From positions 1 to 23,700 of the forward strand of contig JAUIJO010000010.1 in assembly GCA_030431185.1 (NCBI GenBank): 23,700 bases of DNA, in the 5' to 3' direction. The stretch comes from Gammaproteobacteria bacterium. GTDB taxonomy: Bacteria > Pseudomonadota > Gammaproteobacteria > Xanthomonadales > Xanthomonadaceae. The notes beneath the pieces were generated by a model. That model was not told the origin of the DNA. It searched no databases and saw only the letters and a program-made list of their open reading frames with translations. Position numbers and translations under genes: made by a program. Below, piece after piece: positions 22,476 to 23,700 of this stretch (positions are counted from its first letter, which is position 1; every line of letters begins with the position of its first letter).

Positions 22476-22915
22476 CCGCGCCGCCGGTCCTCGATCGCGC
22501 CGGCATCCTGGCGCGCGTGCCGCACCAGGGGGCGATGTGCCTGTGGGATGCCGTGCTGGACTGGGACGCGCAGCGCATCCGGCTGCGCGCCGACAATCAC
22601 CGCGACCCCGCCCATCCGCTCCGCCACCGCGGCCGCCTGTCCGCCGTGCACCTGTGCGAGTACGGCGCCCAGGCGATGGCGGTGCATGGCGGACTGCTGG
22701 CGGCCGGCGATGGCACGCCGCCCCGGGCCGGGATGCTGGTGGCGCTGCGGGGGGTGGAGTTGGCGCTCGCGTGCATCCACGACCTGCCCGGTCCGCTGGA
22801 GGGCGACGCCGAACTCGTCGCCGCGGGCCCCGACAGCCAGCAGTACGCATTCGCCATCCGCCATGCCGGCGACGTCATCGCCGAAGGGCGTGCGATGGTC
22901 GCCTTCGCCCCCTGA
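22472..22915 (+). CDS. FabA/FabZ-like dehydratase of aryl-polyene cluster (ApeP-like, COG4706)
   Basis: A 147-residue hotdog protein. The opening ARVPHQGAMCLWDAVL matches the family's PHxGAMCLLD motif with the catalytic His, and HPLRHRGRLSAVHLCEYGAQAMAVHGG carries the catalytic Glu. It is the second dehydratase of the locus; aryl-polyene clusters usually have two different ones. The ATG overlaps the MMPL stop (22472-22475). It is the last plus-strand gene of the unit, converging on the DUF481 gene with 24 bases between them. A ketosynthase or ketoreductase gene, which commonly follows, is not here. Confidence 0.85.
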   Translation: MTAPPVLDRAGILARVPHQGAMCLWDAVLDWDAQRIRLRADNHRDPAHPLRHRGRLSAVHLCEYGAQAMAVHGGLLAAGDGTPPRAGMLVALRGVELALACIHDLPGPLEGDAELVAAGPDSQQYAFAIRHAGDVIAEGRAMVAFAP

Positions 22916-22939
22916 AGTCCACGGCGCGGCGAGGCGCGC

Positions 22940-23700
22940 TCAGAACTTGTAGCCGAGCGAGCTGGTCAGCGACCAGTCGTTCTGGGAGGCATCCTCGCTC
23001 ACCGGCTTGTTGTCCTGGCTGCGGATGTAGCTCAGCTCGAAGTACAGGTCCTTGACCAGTTCATAGCGCGCCCGCGCCGACAGTTCGCTGCGCACGCGAC
23101 CGCTGACGGTGAAGCTGGGGAACACGGTGAGGCTCGCCGACAGGTCCACGTCCGGGTTGTCGAAGTGGAAGTACTCGTACTGCAGCATGAGCAGGCCCTC
23201 GACGCTTTCCTGCCGGGGCTCGCCGACGAATTTCTCGTCGCTCAACACGAGCCCGCCCAGGGTCGAGAACGCCCGGTTGGCGTCCTGCACCCAGTACCGT
23301 CCCACGCCGGCGCCGATCAGGCTGCGCAGGTCGAGGTCCAGTTCGTCGTTGCTGGTGAAGCCCGCCGTGGCGGCCCAGTACCAGCGTTCGCTGCGCAGCC
23401 AGCGGTAGATGCCGTCCACGTCCTGGCGGTTGGAGACCGGGTTGTTGGACGATTCCGTCCGCGCGGCCTCGTAGGCCAGCGACCAGCTGCGCTCGGGCGC
23501 CTTGAACGACATGTCGGCGGACACGGTGACCTGGCGGTTGTCGTTCGCCGAGGCCGCGCTCAGGCCGATGCTGGCATGGCCGTCGATATGGTCGAGCCAG
23601 GTCCCTTCCGACAGGGGCGTGATCCGGACGATGCTGTCCAGCTCCAGCGGTGCCTGCGTGCCACTGTCGTGGTCCGTGCCCAGGACCACCGTGCCCGCGT
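22940..23700 (-). CDS. DUF481-type outer membrane beta-barrel protein, partial
   Basis: The minus-strand frame is open from 23700 to the TGA at 22940-22942, so the N-terminus is off the right edge; about 253 residues are visible. Alternating amphipathic strands (VTVSADMSF, WSLAYEA, YWAATAGF, LIGAGVGRYW, LLMLQYEYFHF, SARARYELV, YFELSYI) and the end SLTSSLGYKF with terminal Phe are outer-membrane barrel features. The pattern fits DUF481/YdiY, putative salt-induced barrels of unknown function. It may be unrelated to the pigment locus, or mark its border. Confidence 0.78.
   Translation of the reverse strand, partial: AGTVVLGTDHDSGTQAPLELDSIVRITPLSEGTWLDHIDGHASIGLSAASANDNRQVTVSADMSFKAPERSWSLAYEAARTESSNNPVSNRQDVDGIYRWLRSERWYWAATAGFTSNDELDLDLRSLIGAGVGRYWVQDANRAFSTLGGLVLSDEKFVGEPRQESVEGLLMLQYEYFHFDNPDVDLSASLTVFPSFTVSGRVRSELSARARYELVKDLYFELSYIRSQDNKPVSEDASQNDWSLTSSLGYKF

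Noticed and set aside
1..23700. Mobile elements, CRISPR arrays, phage or defence genes
   Set aside because: No transposase, integrase, spaced short repeats or recognisable defence domains in any frame; composition is even throughout.

Overview
This is a roughly 70% GC chromosomal window from a gammaproteobacterium. It most likely belongs to the Xanthomonadaceae (Lysobacter/Luteimonas type, genus not resolved). The evidence is a XanB2-like chorismatase beside a halogenase-like flavoprotein and an aryl-polyene gene set, an aspartate-type HemB, an ExeM/NucH-type nuclease, and xanthomonad-style TA-NN-AT -10 boxes very close to start codons. No tRNA, rRNA, insertion sequence, prophage or CRISPR array was seen.

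Left part (1-7300): the 3' end of a secreted nuclease gene, a small alpha/beta hydrolase overlapping zapE (which carries a frameshift), a secreted S9 prolyl-oligopeptidase on the minus strand, a DUF1330 protein, a secreted M20 amidohydrolase and queF (queuosine synthesis). Middle part (7300-14300): a small LysM protein with an internal peptide repeat, a lipoprotein followed by a hairpin-rich, terminator-ended tail that may be a small RNA, a four-cysteine secreted protein, a divergent pair of SEC-C proteins (YchJ-like and UPF0149/YecA-like), a YkgJ-like cysteine-cluster protein, aroE, a TolB-like propeller, a small secreted protein, hemB and a small membrane protein.

Right part (14396-22915): a xanthomonadin/aryl-polyene pigment locus in two divergent units. 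Minus strand: halogenase-like flavoprotein, then chorismatase (3-hydroxybenzoate supply), overlapping by ATGA. Plus strand: acyl carrier protein, COG4648 membrane protein, hotdog dehydratase, LpxL-type acyltransferase, LolA-like periplasmic protein, MMPL exporter and a second dehydratase, mostly with overlapping start and stop codons. The model is that chorismate gives the aryl starter, which is built on the carrier protein, trimmed by the dehydratases, acylated onto a lipid and exported to the outer membrane. No ketosynthase, ketoreductase or aryl-activating ligase is in the window; these must lie elsewhere. The window ends inside a DUF481-type outer membrane beta-barrel gene on the minus strand.

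The most interesting points are the probable leaderless transcripts, the candidate anti-Shine-Dalgarno small RNA at 8409-8521, the old repeat in the LysM protein, the incomplete pigment gene set and the zapE frameshift.
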